This document shows, piece by piece, positions 6,394 to 12,227 of a DNA stretch of 12,227 nucleotides. Location of the stretch: contig DDYW01000086.1 of NCBI GenBank assembly GCA_002348185.1, positions 1-12,227 on the forward strand. Reading direction: 5' to 3'. Position numbers and translations under genes: made by a program. The stretch is from Candidatus Hydrogenedentes bacterium UBA2224 (lineage in GTDB: Bacteria; Hydrogenedentota; Hydrogenedentia; Hydrogenedentales; SLHB01). The notes beneath the pieces were generated by a model. The model ran no database searches. It saw nothing but the letters and a program-made list of their open reading frames with translations, and was not told where the DNA came from. Each line of letters starts with the position of its first letter. Position 1 is the first letter of the stretch.

Positions 6394-6921
6394 ATGCGTT
6401 TTCTTTCGCTGCTGGTGGTGTTGTGGCTGACGCAGTCCTGCGCCGGGACGACACCGCTGCAGCAAAGCTGCGCCGACGGAAAAAAGCAGCTCCGGGAACA
6501 ACGGTGGGATCGCGCGCAGCGAGCGTACACCCGCGCCCTCGGGCTCTCGCCCGGGTATGGCCCCGCGCTCGTCGGCCGTGCGTCGGCCCGCATCGGGCTC
6601 AAGCGCTTCGCCGAGGCCCTCGCGGACCTCGATGCGGCCGTGGCGGGGGCTCCGGACCGGCTGGACTGGCGTTCCCGGCGGGGAGTGCTGTTGCACTCCA
6701 TGGGACGCCACGAGGAGGCCCTCGTGGAGCTGAACCGCGTGCTCGCCCGGGCGCCGGACCACACGGCGTCGCGGATCGGACGGGCCATGACCTATCTGCG
6801 CCTGGGGCGCTTCCCCGAGGCCCTGCGGGATTTCCAGCGGGCCCGCAAGTTGGGGGTCCCCATCCCGGACTCCTGGCTGGAGGCCTGTTCGCGCGGGACC
6901 ACCGGCGAGGGGTTGAATTAA
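6394..6921 (+). CDS. TPR-repeat protein with N-terminal export signal (possible lipoprotein)
   Basis: 175-aa exported protein. The N-terminus MRFLSLLVVLWLTQSC is a signal sequence with a lipobox-like end at C16, though the residues before the Cys (TQS) are not ideal, so lipidation is uncertain. A second Cys is at 26. From about residue 27 to 162 there are four TPR units of 34 residues, seen in WDRAQRAYTRALGLSPGYGP, FAEALADLDAAVAGAPDRLD, HEEALVELNRVLARAPDH and FPEALRDFQRARKLG. TPR proteins of this kind act as protein-binding scaffolds at the membrane; the partner is unknown. The ATG at 6394 is chosen because it starts the signal peptide; the frame is open further upstream within metK but those residues are a metK shadow. 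It begins 4 bp after the metK stop and is likely cotranscribed in the source genome. Confidence 0.85.
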   Translation: MRFLSLLVVLWLTQSCAGTTPLQQSCADGKKQLREQRWDRAQRAYTRALGLSPGYGPALVGRASARIGLKRFAEALADLDAAVAGAPDRLDWRSRRGVLLHSMGRHEEALVELNRVLARAPDHTASRIGRAMTYLRLGRFPEALRDFQRARKLGVPIPDSWLEACSRGTTGEGLN

Positions 6922-6941
6922 CAAGAACTGGAGTTGAAGCC

Positions 6942-7145
6942 ATGATCCACGTCGATTTCGAGCAGATCAAGTCCCGTGTCCTGGTGCGCGCGCTGGACGT
7001 CGTCAACGACCCTCGCGTCATGAAGGTGCTCAGCCATCCGCGCGTGATGCAGGCGGTCTCCCGGGGCATCGAGCTCAAGGAGAAGGTCGACGCCACGATC
7101 CGCATCTGGAAAGACGGCGCCGACTCCCAGGAGCCGAACGAGTAA
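6942..7145 (+). CDS. Small protein of unknown function (67 aa) with doubled PRVM motif
   Basis: 67-aa protein starting MIHVDFEQIKSR, with a good ribosome site (CTGGAG about 8 bp before the ATG) and GC-rich third positions matching its neighbours, so it is probably real. The centre has a near-tandem repeat: DPRVMKVLS followed at once by HPRVMQAVS (about residues 23-40), then a charged helix (GIELKEKVDATIRIW). The DP-type motif loosely recalls STI1-like helical units, but that is only a resemblance. There is no signal peptide or membrane segment. It lies 20 bp after the TPR gene on the same strand, so it is probably in that operon. Its stop codon abuts the stop of the convergent lipoprotein gene with no base between them. 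Confidence 0.72.
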   Translation: MIHVDFEQIKSRVLVRALDVVNDPRVMKVLSHPRVMQAVSRGIELKEKVDATIRIWKDGADSQEPNE

Positions 7146-8468
7146 CTATCTCCGGAGGGCCAACTGAAGGTTGGAGCGGCCGGGGTAGACCTTGTAGCCG
7201 ATGCCGAACGGCAGTGCCTTGATGCGCTTGCGATCCGCGTAGCGCCGCGCCAGATCCTTCTGCGTGTACTTGAGGAACAACTGGATGGGGACGTCGTAAT
7301 GGCCGTAGAGGGTCAGGTTCCACTTCTGCTCGTCGAAGTGTTCCACGGGAATGCCGGAGTCGTCCTGCAGCAGCGCGGGGGAATGGGCCAGCAGGAATTT
7401 TCGGATCCAGTTGAAGTTCTCCTCATGCATCAGGTAGGAGGCGGCCTTGGTGTAGGTCGTGGAGATGTCCAGCTTCTCCAGGTATCTCTGCAGGTCCGGC
7501 CGCGTGAGGATGCCGTCGACCTCGCGATAGACCTCGTTGGCGAGGTTGCACGAGAAATACGTCAGCGTGCGCGGCGCCGTCTCGCCCGGGGAGAGGTAAC
7601 TGTACTTCAGGCCGGAGAACGGCTTCCAGATCTTGGGTTTGGTCTTGCGCACCTTGCGTCCGGGCTTCTGCGGCGGCGCGGGCGGCTCCGGCAATGGCTC
7701 GCCGGTCCACGGCACCACCTGCCCGTCCCAGTTCAGTTGCACGCGCTCCAGGCCGGTCACCTTCTGCCCGGTGCGGGCCATCATGAAGAGGATCGGGGCC
7801 AGCGTGCCGTCGATCTCGGGCACCTCCTTGCCGAAGAAGTCCTCCTTCATGCTCTTGGTGCGGAAGAACGACAGCGTGAGGAGGTGCAGGAGCGACTCCT
7901 CCATTTTGGAAAAGAACTTCTCGGGCTTCTCCAGGATCTTCGACATCTCCGGGAGCGTGCCGGCCGGCTCGAGCCCGATCATGACGATGTCGCGGCAGCC
8001 CGGAAACAGCAGGTGCACGTGCAGGAAGTCCGGCCCGGAGAAAGGGTAGAACAGCGTGCGGCAGGCTTGGTTCTGGTTCGCGAGTTCGGTCTTCACCCAC
8101 TTCTCGATGACGTTCTTCTTCTGCTCCACCGGCTTCCACATCTTGTCGATGCGGGCGGCATAGCTCTTGAACGCGGGCAGCTCGCGCACCGACGCGAAGG
8201 CGGCGGGGAGGTCCGCGGGTAGCCCCGCGAGCACCAGGGAGACGGCATGCCAGTCGGTAGCCACGGGAGTTGGTGGAACGACCACCAGGGGCTTGGGCTG
8301 CTCCGGGGTCGTCGGCTGCATCTGCGGCTCGATGGGCATCGGCGGCGGCGGCGTGATCGGTTCCGGGTCGGAGACCTCGGTCTTCGGCGGCACTTCACCG
8401 GAGGAGCCCCCGTTTCCGCAGGCGGGGATCAATGACAGCAAAAACAGGCAGGAAATCAGGGTTTTCAT
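7146..8468 (-). CDS. Lipoprotein of a conserved family of unknown function (YPFSGPDF motif)
   Basis: 440-aa exported protein. The signal sequence MKTLISCLFLLSLIPAC ends in a lipobox-like IPAC at C17. A Gly/Ser then Pro-rich linker (about 18-70, EPITPPPPMPIEPQ) follows, and then a single globular region of about 370 residues. From memory of sequence families, YPFSGPDF (141-148), GLEPAGTLPEM, the TYTKAASYLMH stretch, LQDDSGIPVEHFD and LPFGIGYKVYPGRSNLQLA near the C-terminus are shared with uncharacterised proteins in Bacteroidetes, Leptospira, cyanobacteria and myxobacteria. No catalytic motif is recognised. The ATG (8468) overlaps the stop of the upstream GNAT gene by 4 bp and has GAGGA (complement of 8475-8479) 6 bp before it, so it is translationally coupled to that gene. 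Located at a membrane surface by inference. Confidence 0.86.
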   Translation of the reverse strand: MKTLISCLFLLSLIPACGNGGSSGEVPPKTEVSDPEPITPPPPMPIEPQMQPTTPEQPKPLVVVPPTPVATDWHAVSLVLAGLPADLPAAFASVRELPAFKSYAARIDKMWKPVEQKKNVIEKWVKTELANQNQACRTLFYPFSGPDFLHVHLLFPGCRDIVMIGLEPAGTLPEMSKILEKPEKFFSKMEESLLHLLTLSFFRTKSMKEDFFGKEVPEIDGTLAPILFMMARTGQKVTGLERVQLNWDGQVVPWTGEPLPEPPAPPQKPGRKVRKTKPKIWKPFSGLKYSYLSPGETAPRTLTYFSCNLANEVYREVDGILTRPDLQRYLEKLDISTTYTKAASYLMHEENFNWIRKFLLAHSPALLQDDSGIPVEHFDEQKWNLTLYGHYDVPIQLFLKYTQKDLARRYADRKRIKALPFGIGYKVYPGRSNLQLALRR

Positions 8469-8923
8469 GCGGGATCCTCGTTCGGGCGGTCCCAGATCAT
8501 GTTCAGATGCGGGATGTTCGCGTCTTGGAAGATGTCTCCGGTGACGGTGAAGCCGAACTTTTCATAGATGTGAACCGCGTGCAACTGGGCGTGCAGGGTG
8601 ACGCGGGGCGTGCCCAGCGTTTTGGCGCGCTCGAACAGGAAGGCAAACAGCCGGGTGCCCACGCCCCGGTTGCGGTATGGGGCCAGCACGCACAGGCGGC
8701 CGATCCGGCCTTCGGGCAGGACCCGGCCCGTGGCGATCAGCTCCGCGCCGCAGAGCACGACCGCGTGCAGGGACTCGGGGTCGCGTCCGTCCTCGTCCTC
8801 CTCCGGCGCCACGTCCTGCTCGATCGTGAACACGGTGTGCCGCACGCGCAGCAGGGCGTCCCGCTCGGTGTTCCAATCGGCTTCACGGATGGTGAACTCT
8901 CCCTGGGAATGGGACATGGCCAT
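8465..8923 (-). CDS. GNAT-family N-acetyltransferase (ElaA/YjcF-like)
   Basis: 152-aa acetyl-CoA-dependent acyltransferase. The N-terminal part RVRHTVFTIEQDVAPEEDEDG (about 26-46) matches the pattern found in ElaA/YjcF-type GNATs. Motif A is GRLCVLAPYRNRGVGTRLFAF, with the pyrophosphate-binding loop R84-N-R-G-V-G-T90. Motif B is seen in HAVHIYEKFGF. The length is normal for the family. Of two possible starts (8923 and 8917), 8923 is preferred because GGAGG lies 10 bp before it on the minus strand; for 8917 the distance is 16. It is the first gene of a two-gene unit with the YPFSGPDF lipoprotein (ATGA overlap). Substrate unknown. Confidence 0.92.
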   Translation of the reverse strand: MAMSHSQGEFTIREADWNTERDALLRVRHTVFTIEQDVAPEEDEDGRDPESLHAVVLCGAELIATGRVLPEGRIGRLCVLAPYRNRGVGTRLFAFLFERAKTLGTPRVTLHAQLHAVHIYEKFGFTVTGDIFQDANIPHLNMIWDRPNEDPA

Positions 8924-8960
8924 GGTCGCCGGGCCTCCGACGCCCGTGTTGTCCGATGAA

Positions 8961-9017
8961 GGTATAGAAAAATGCGGCGCATTTCAAGCTGAGCGCCGGC
9001 GGGGATCAGCTTGATCC
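8961..9017. promoter_or_regulatory. Divergent control region with three dyads
   Basis: The gap between the GNAT gene (minus) and the NTF2-like gene (plus) holds a possible minus-strand promoter: TTGAAA (complement of 8982-8987) and TATACC (complement of 8961-8966), with a short 15-bp spacer. Between the two boxes is the perfect dyad AATGCG-G-CGCATT (8971-8983). Overlapping the -35 side is a 9-bp perfect inverted repeat, TCAAGCTGA (8984-8992) and TCAGCTTGA (9006-9014), with a 13-bp loop. Overlapping that is GGATCA-GCT-TGATCC (9003-9017). These look like operator sites for a regulator controlling one or both directions, but no regulator gene is adjacent. One could also be an RNA hairpin. Confidence 0.4.
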
Positions 9018-9046
9018 GGAATGTAGGGGCGTGGTATGCAGGAAAC

Positions 9047-9490
9047 ATGCGCATTTCCTTCGTGCTTCCGGTTCTTTTTTCGTGGTTCTTTACCATCGCC
9101 TGTTCGCCGCCGCCGGCTCCCTGCCGGGCCCGGCTCGCCCCGCTGCCGTCCGGCGGCGTTCACCCGGTGGCCGGCCAGCTGGCCGCCTACAACGCCCGCC
9201 ACATCGACCTGTTCGTCTCGTTCTTCCATCCGGAGGTGGAGTTGTTCGTGCAGGGCGAGTCCGTGCCGTTCGTGCGCGGCGCCGCGGATCTGCGGGAGAC
9301 CTATTCGAAGATGTTCCGCGCCTCCCCACAGTTGCGGTGCGAGGTCGTGCGCCGCATCGTGGCGGGGGACTTCGTTCTGGACGAGGAGCGCGTCACGGGC
9401 CTGCGAGGCGGTCCGCCGGTGCACGCGGTGGCGATCTACGAAATGAAGCACGGCAAGATCGTGAAGGCCTGGTTCATCCGCGGCCGTTGA
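9047..9490 (+). CDS. Exported NTF2/SnoaL-like fold protein
   Basis: 147-aa protein with an N-terminal signal (MRISFVLPVLFSWFFTIAC, possible lipid-anchored Cys at 19, although the lipobox is weak) and a single NTF2-like cone domain. The domain is recognised by QLAAYNARHIDLFVSFFHPE, RGAADLRETYSKMF, RRIVAGDFVLDEERVTG and HAVAIYEMKHGKIVKAWFI, the usual order in nuclear-transport-factor-2/SnoaL-like proteins such as steroid-isomerase relatives. Ligand or reaction unknown; many are small-molecule binders. The ATG at 9047 is chosen: it starts the signal peptide and has AGGA just upstream, whereas the in-frame TTG at 9011 adds 12 residues of non-signal sequence inside a dyad. It is divergent from the GNAT gene and convergent with the large glycosidase gene, 33 bp away. 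No clear terminator is seen in that gap. Confidence 0.85.
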   Translation: MRISFVLPVLFSWFFTIACSPPPAPCRARLAPLPSGGVHPVAGQLAAYNARHIDLFVSFFHPEVELFVQGESVPFVRGAADLRETYSKMFRASPQLRCEVVRRIVAGDFVLDEERVTGLRGGPPVHAVAIYEMKHGKIVKAWFIRGR

Positions 9491-9523
9491 GATCCTTTGG
9501 GAAGGCGCAGACGCCTGGCCCGT

Positions 9524-12142
9524 TCACTTTCCCTGCCGGCGTCGGTGAATGAACAGGAAAGCGGTGAGCAACAGCCAGGGGAGGACCGTGCGGCGCGCGG
9601 GGGTGCGCGTGGCGCAGCCGCAGCCGGAGCTGGCGGACGTGGGTGCGGTGTCGTCGAGGACACAGGCGCCGTCGGCGACGTGCGTGCCCTGCGGACAGCA
9701 GCCGGTGGCCGGAAGGCAGCCGCGTTCGCCGCAGTCGAGGGGATCGACGGACACGCAGATGCCCTGCTCCGGGTCGCAGGACTCCAGGCCGTTGCAGCGG
9801 TCGTGGTCGTCACAGGTGTCGTTCTCCGGGTCGCAGGACACCGCGGGCTCGCAGGTCCCGCCCTGGAGGGTCGTGCCCTCGGGGCAGCAGCCGGTGGCGG
9901 CCAGGCAGCCGCGCCCGCCGCAGTCGGGGGCCACGCCGGGGAGGCAGCCGCCGCCGTCGCAGGACTCCAGGCCGTTGCAGGCGTCGAGATCGTCGCAGAC
10001 CGCCGCCGCGTCCTCGTCGGTGGCGCCGTCGCAGTCGTCGTCGAGGCCGTCGCAGGTCGCGTCGTCGGCGGCGATGGGTTCACAGGTGACGAGGGGCACG
10101 TTGCCGCCGAAGCGGATGGTGGAGAAGTACGGATACGCGGCCCAGCCGGAGGCGTCGGTGAGGGCGGGGCCCGCGAGCTCGGGGCCGAAGGCGTCGCCGC
10201 TGGACAGGTGGCAGCGCACGCCGTCGGCGTTGCGGCCGCAGAGGTCGGCCAGGCCGTCGTGGTTCAGATCGCCGAAGTGAATCGAGGTGTAGAACCGGAA
10301 GTCGTCCCAGCCGGAGGCCTCGTCCCAGGCCGGCCCGTCGACCTGGCTCCCCCAGGCCGCGCCGTCGAAGCGCCAGCAGCGGATCCCCGCGTTGGCGCGG
10401 GCGCAGACGTCGAGATCGCGATCCCCGTCGAGGTCGGCGAAGCGGATCGTGGAGGTGTTGTCCAGGTCCTTCCAGCCGGACGCGTCGGAGAGCTGGGGTC
10501 CCGGGATCGCCGGTCCGAAGGCGCTGCCTCCGGCGTAGCGATAACACTCGATGCCCGCTGCGGTGCGCGCGCACAGGTCGTCGGCGCCGTCGGCGTCGAT
10601 GTCCACCAGGCGGATGGTGGTCCAGTAGGCGACGTCGGTGAAGCCGGCGTCGTTGGTCCAGGCGGGTCCGGCGAACATCGGCGAGAAGGCGGTGCCCGTG
10701 GACAGCGCGCACCACATGCCGGCGGCGCCGCGGCCGCACACGTCCTGCCGGCCGTCGCCGTCGAGATCGCCGGTGCGGATGGTGCCGAAATAGTACGGCT
10801 GGTGCCAGCCGTTGGCGCCGGTCCAGGCGGGTCCGGTGATGGAGGCGCCGATGCCGGTCCCGGTGGAGGGGTAGCAGATCCAGCCCGACGCAGCCAGCGC
10901 GCAGAAGTCGTCCATGCCGTCGCCGGTCACGTCGGCCAGCCGGAAGGTGGAGGCGTGCTGCAGCGCGCCCCAGCCGGAGGCGTCGGTCCAGGTCGGGCCG
11001 TGGATCGCGGCGCCGAACGCGGTGCCCGTCGACGGCCAGCAGAGGACGCCGTCGGCTCCCCGGGCGCAGACGTCCATGCGTCCATCGCCGTTGATGTCGC
11101 CGGTGCGGATGGTGGAGTACGCCAGCTCGGCCGAGAACCCGGCTGCGTCGGAGAGATCGGCGATGATCCAGGGGTCGGCCAGGAAGCCCGAACCGGTGGA
11201 GAGGTAGCAGCGGAACCCGGCCGCGCCGCGGGCGCAGAAGTCGGACAGGCCGTCCCCGTTGACGTCGGTGCTCGCGTCCTGGTTGAGCACGCCCGAGTCG
11301 ACGATCAGTTCGTCCATCCACAGGTCGCAGGAGCCGGGGGCGCCGGTGCCGTCGGCGAAGACCGCCCAGTGGTTGGAGACGACGCGCTCGGAGCCGTCCG
11401 ACGGCACGTTGACCGTGCCCAGGCCGGCGACCGACATCACCGAGGAGCCGCCGCCGTCAAAGTTCAGCGCGGTCCACGCGCCCAGGTCCACCATGAGATC
11501 GGCCAGCTCGTTGCAGGTCATGCCGCGGCTGGCGGTGGTTCGCCCGTCGACGACCACCAGGTACAGGTGCTGCCGGTCCTTCGACAGGCCGACGACCGTG
11601 CGGGGATGACGCTCCGGACAGTGGGAGGGGGCGGTGGCGCCGTACTGGGGAACACCGTCGCGCACCAGGGTGGGGAAGCCGCCCACGGCGTTTCGCATCC
11701 AGCTCTCGAGCGTGGAGACGACGGCCTCCGTGGGGGAGAGAAGGAGGTGGTCCGCGCCGGACACGAGGAAGCCCATGGAGGAACTGTCGTCGTGCCACTT
11801 CGTGCCGTCGCCCACCGCCAGGCCGGTGGGGATGTAACCGGTATAGTTGAAGAAGTCGCCGTTGATGACGGCCTGCGCCCCCAGGAGGTTGCGAAAGGAC
11901 GTGGGCGTGCGCTGGCGTTCGTCCTCCTTCGTGGCGCGGTGGCTCACGCCGCGCGCGCAGGCGTCCACCTGCAGGGCCCAGATCACCACCGGTCCCGTGG
12001 CGGTGCGGTGCAGCAGGCGCACTCCCGGATGCGGCGTGGTCCAGGTGTCCGCGGCGGCAGCCGGCGAGGCGAAGAACAGCGCGAACGAAACCACGATCAA
12101 GGACAGGAAAAAACGTGAAAGCGGAACATGAATGAGCGACAT
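9524..12142 (-). CDS. Secreted phosphodiester glycosidase-domain protein with FG-GAP-like repeats and MYXO-CTERM-like tail
   Basis: 872-aa exported multidomain protein. (1) Signal peptide 1-31, ending SPAAAA. (2) Phosphodiester glycosidase (NAGPA/DUF2233-type) domain, about 40-270, with NGDFF (94-98) and NFDGGGSS (227-234); the human relative removes GlcNAc from GlcNAc-phospho-mannose. (3) Seven 55-residue FG-GAP/VCBS-like repeats (293 to about 680), each opening with a DxNGDGxxD-like calcium loop. (4) MopE-type acidic Cys motif CDGLDDDCDGATDE (697-710). (5) Two copies of a Cys-rich module (716-764, 777-827). (6) C-terminal tail: GCGC (840-843), hydrophobic PWLLLTAFLFI, then RRR, as in MYXO-CTERM sorting signals. 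The start at 12142 has a strong GGGAGGA 5 bp before it. It should be held at the cell surface and may act on extracellular glycan phosphodiesters; the substrate is unknown. The opposite strand is also open throughout, an effect of high GC. Confidence 0.9.
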   Translation of the reverse strand: MSLIHVPLSRFFLSLIVVSFALFFASPAAAADTWTTPHPGVRLLHRTATGPVVIWALQVDACARGVSHRATKEDERQRTPTSFRNLLGAQAVINGDFFNYTGYIPTGLAVGDGTKWHDDSSSMGFLVSGADHLLLSPTEAVVSTLESWMRNAVGGFPTLVRDGVPQYGATAPSHCPERHPRTVVGLSKDRQHLYLVVVDGRTTASRGMTCNELADLMVDLGAWTALNFDGGGSSVMSVAGLGTVNVPSDGSERVVSNHWAVFADGTGAPGSCDLWMDELIVDSGVLNQDASTDVNGDGLSDFCARGAAGFRCYLSTGSGFLADPWIIADLSDAAGFSAELAYSTIRTGDINGDGRMDVCARGADGVLCWPSTGTAFGAAIHGPTWTDASGWGALQHASTFRLADVTGDGMDDFCALAASGWICYPSTGTGIGASITGPAWTGANGWHQPYYFGTIRTGDLDGDGRQDVCGRGAAGMWCALSTGTAFSPMFAGPAWTNDAGFTDVAYWTTIRLVDIDADGADDLCARTAAGIECYRYAGGSAFGPAIPGPQLSDASGWKDLDNTSTIRFADLDGDRDLDVCARANAGIRCWRFDGAAWGSQVDGPAWDEASGWDDFRFYTSIHFGDLNHDGLADLCGRNADGVRCHLSSGDAFGPELAGPALTDASGWAAYPYFSTIRFGGNVPLVTCEPIAADDATCDGLDDDCDGATDEDAAAVCDDLDACNGLESCDGGGCLPGVAPDCGGRGCLAATGCCPEGTTLQGGTCEPAVSCDPENDTCDDHDRCNGLESCDPEQGICVSVDPLDCGERGCLPATGCCPQGTHVADGACVLDDTAPTSASSGCGCATRTPARRTVLPWLLLTAFLFIHRRRQGK
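9662..9997 (-). repeat. Tandem duplication of a Cys-rich module
   Basis: Two coding units, 9851-9997 (residues 716-764) and 9662-9814 (residues 777-827), share the same cysteine order. Each begins CDDxDxCNGLESC and continues to a GxRGCLxATGCCPxGT core and a last Cys. They are joined by a 12-residue linker. At DNA level the closest stretch is around 9695-9737 against 9885-9926. This is an internal duplication in a secreted, probably disulfide-bonded stalk. Confidence 0.8.
10102..11266 (-). repeat. Seven tandem FG-GAP/VCBS-like coding repeats of about 165 bp
   Basis: The repeats encode units opening DVNGDGLSDFC, DINGDGRMDVC, DVTGDGMDDFC, DLDGDGRQDVC, DIDADGADDLC, DLDGDRDLDVC and DLNHDGLADLC. 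In each, a second Cys follows about nine residues later (e.g. CARGAAGFRC), and a Trp/Phe-rich segment ends in STIRFG-like sequence. Seven blades fit a closed seven-bladed beta-propeller with one calcium loop and one cysteine pair per blade. Repeats 5-7 have slightly degraded calcium loops (DIDADG, DLDGDR, DLNHDG). Confidence 0.85.
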
Positions 12143-12215
12143 GAACGTCCTCCCGGGAGAAGTCTGCCACAGTCCGACCGGTCTGGCCAGCCCGACGCGC
12201 GCTCAGGGCAAGCGC

Positions 12216-12221
12216 ATTATA
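12216..12221 (-). promoter_or_regulatory. Candidate -10 box for the glycosidase-repeat gene
   Basis: The complement of 12216-12221 reads TATAAT, a perfect -10 hexamer in very GC-rich surroundings, pointing at the gene that starts at 12142. The transcript would begin about 65-70 bp before the ATG. The -35 region lies beyond the window edge, so the promoter cannot be completed. Confidence 0.4.
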
Positions 12222-12227
12222 ATCATT

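Noticed and set aside
5217..6788. Minus-strand open frame of 523 codons across metK and the TPR gene
   Set aside because: It is antisense to two well-supported genes, crosses the proposed breakpoint, and shows no recognisable domain.
9011..9046. TTG at 9011 as the start of the NTF2-like gene
   Set aside because: It would place 12 extra residues before a good signal peptide and begins inside an inverted repeat; the ATG at 9047 fits better.
9503..9516. Rho-independent terminator between the convergent NTF2-like and glycosidase genes
   Set aside because: AGGCG-CAGA-CGCCT is only a 5-bp stem and has no T-run on either side.
10102..11266. CRISPR-like regular repeats
   Set aside because: The roughly 165-bp periodicity is entirely coding and reflects protein repeats of 55 residues; the units diverge and have no spacers.
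9497..12118. Plus-strand open frame of 873 codons antisense to the glycosidase-repeat gene
   Set aside because: Its product is low-complexity Gly/Ala/Val/Arg-rich without recognisable domains, while the minus strand has a signal peptide, clear domains and a strong ribosome site. Long mirror frames are expected in GC-rich coding DNA.

Overview
The window reads as two pieces of bacterial chromosome of different ancestry, joined inside metK. Bases 1 to about 5975 look alphaproteobacterial. The genes have moderate GC and mixed third codon positions, and the order ybeY, corC-like, lnt, HTH regulator, metK is a linkage familiar from alphaproteobacteria. The AccD and N-terminal MetK sequences are also of alphaproteobacterial type. 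From about 6050 to the end the DNA is strongly GC-rich. Its genes look myxobacterial/deltaproteobacterial: TPR and other lipoproteins, an NTF2-like protein, and a large secreted protein with FG-GAP-like repeats and a MYXO-CTERM-like C-terminal tail. The switch falls in the most conserved stretch of metK, the block ending GGGAFSGKD. The simplest explanation is a metagenomic assembly chimera through that block. Real recombination is possible but less likely.

Layout, left part. A 3'-truncated accD runs leftward off the edge (1-859, minus). Divergent from it is ybeY (16S rRNA maturation endonuclease), overlapping by 4 bp a corC/hlyC-type CBS protein. A 261-bp gap follows, filled by a long imperfect palindrome (2469-2653). 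Just downstream is a small AT-richer GIY-YIG nuclease gene (2690-2995). Next come lnt (apolipoprotein N-acyltransferase, TTG start), an XRE-family regulator resembling PhrR/PraR, and the 5' two thirds of metK. This is core housekeeping (lipid synthesis, ribosome maturation, lipoprotein acylation, SAM synthesis), interrupted only by the palindrome/GIY-YIG pair, which looks mobile.

Layout, right part. The 3' third of metK is followed after 4 bp by a TPR protein with an N-terminal export signal (6394-6921) and a 67-aa protein (6942-7145). These converge without any gap on a minus-strand pair: a GNAT acetyltransferase (8465-8923) coupled by ATGA to a lipoprotein of a conserved family of unknown function (7146-8468). 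A dyad-rich intergenic region separates the GNAT gene from a divergent exported NTF2/SnoaL-like protein (9047-9490). The last gene (9524-12142, minus) encodes an 872-aa exported protein: phosphodiester glycosidase domain, seven 55-residue FG-GAP/VCBS-like repeats, a MopE-type acidic Cys motif, a duplicated Cys-rich module and the sorting tail.

No rRNA, tRNA, CRISPR array or insertion sequence was seen. The points most worth a second look are the metK junction, the palindrome/GIY-YIG pair, the glycosidase-propeller-sorting-tail protein, and the GNAT/unknown-lipoprotein pair.
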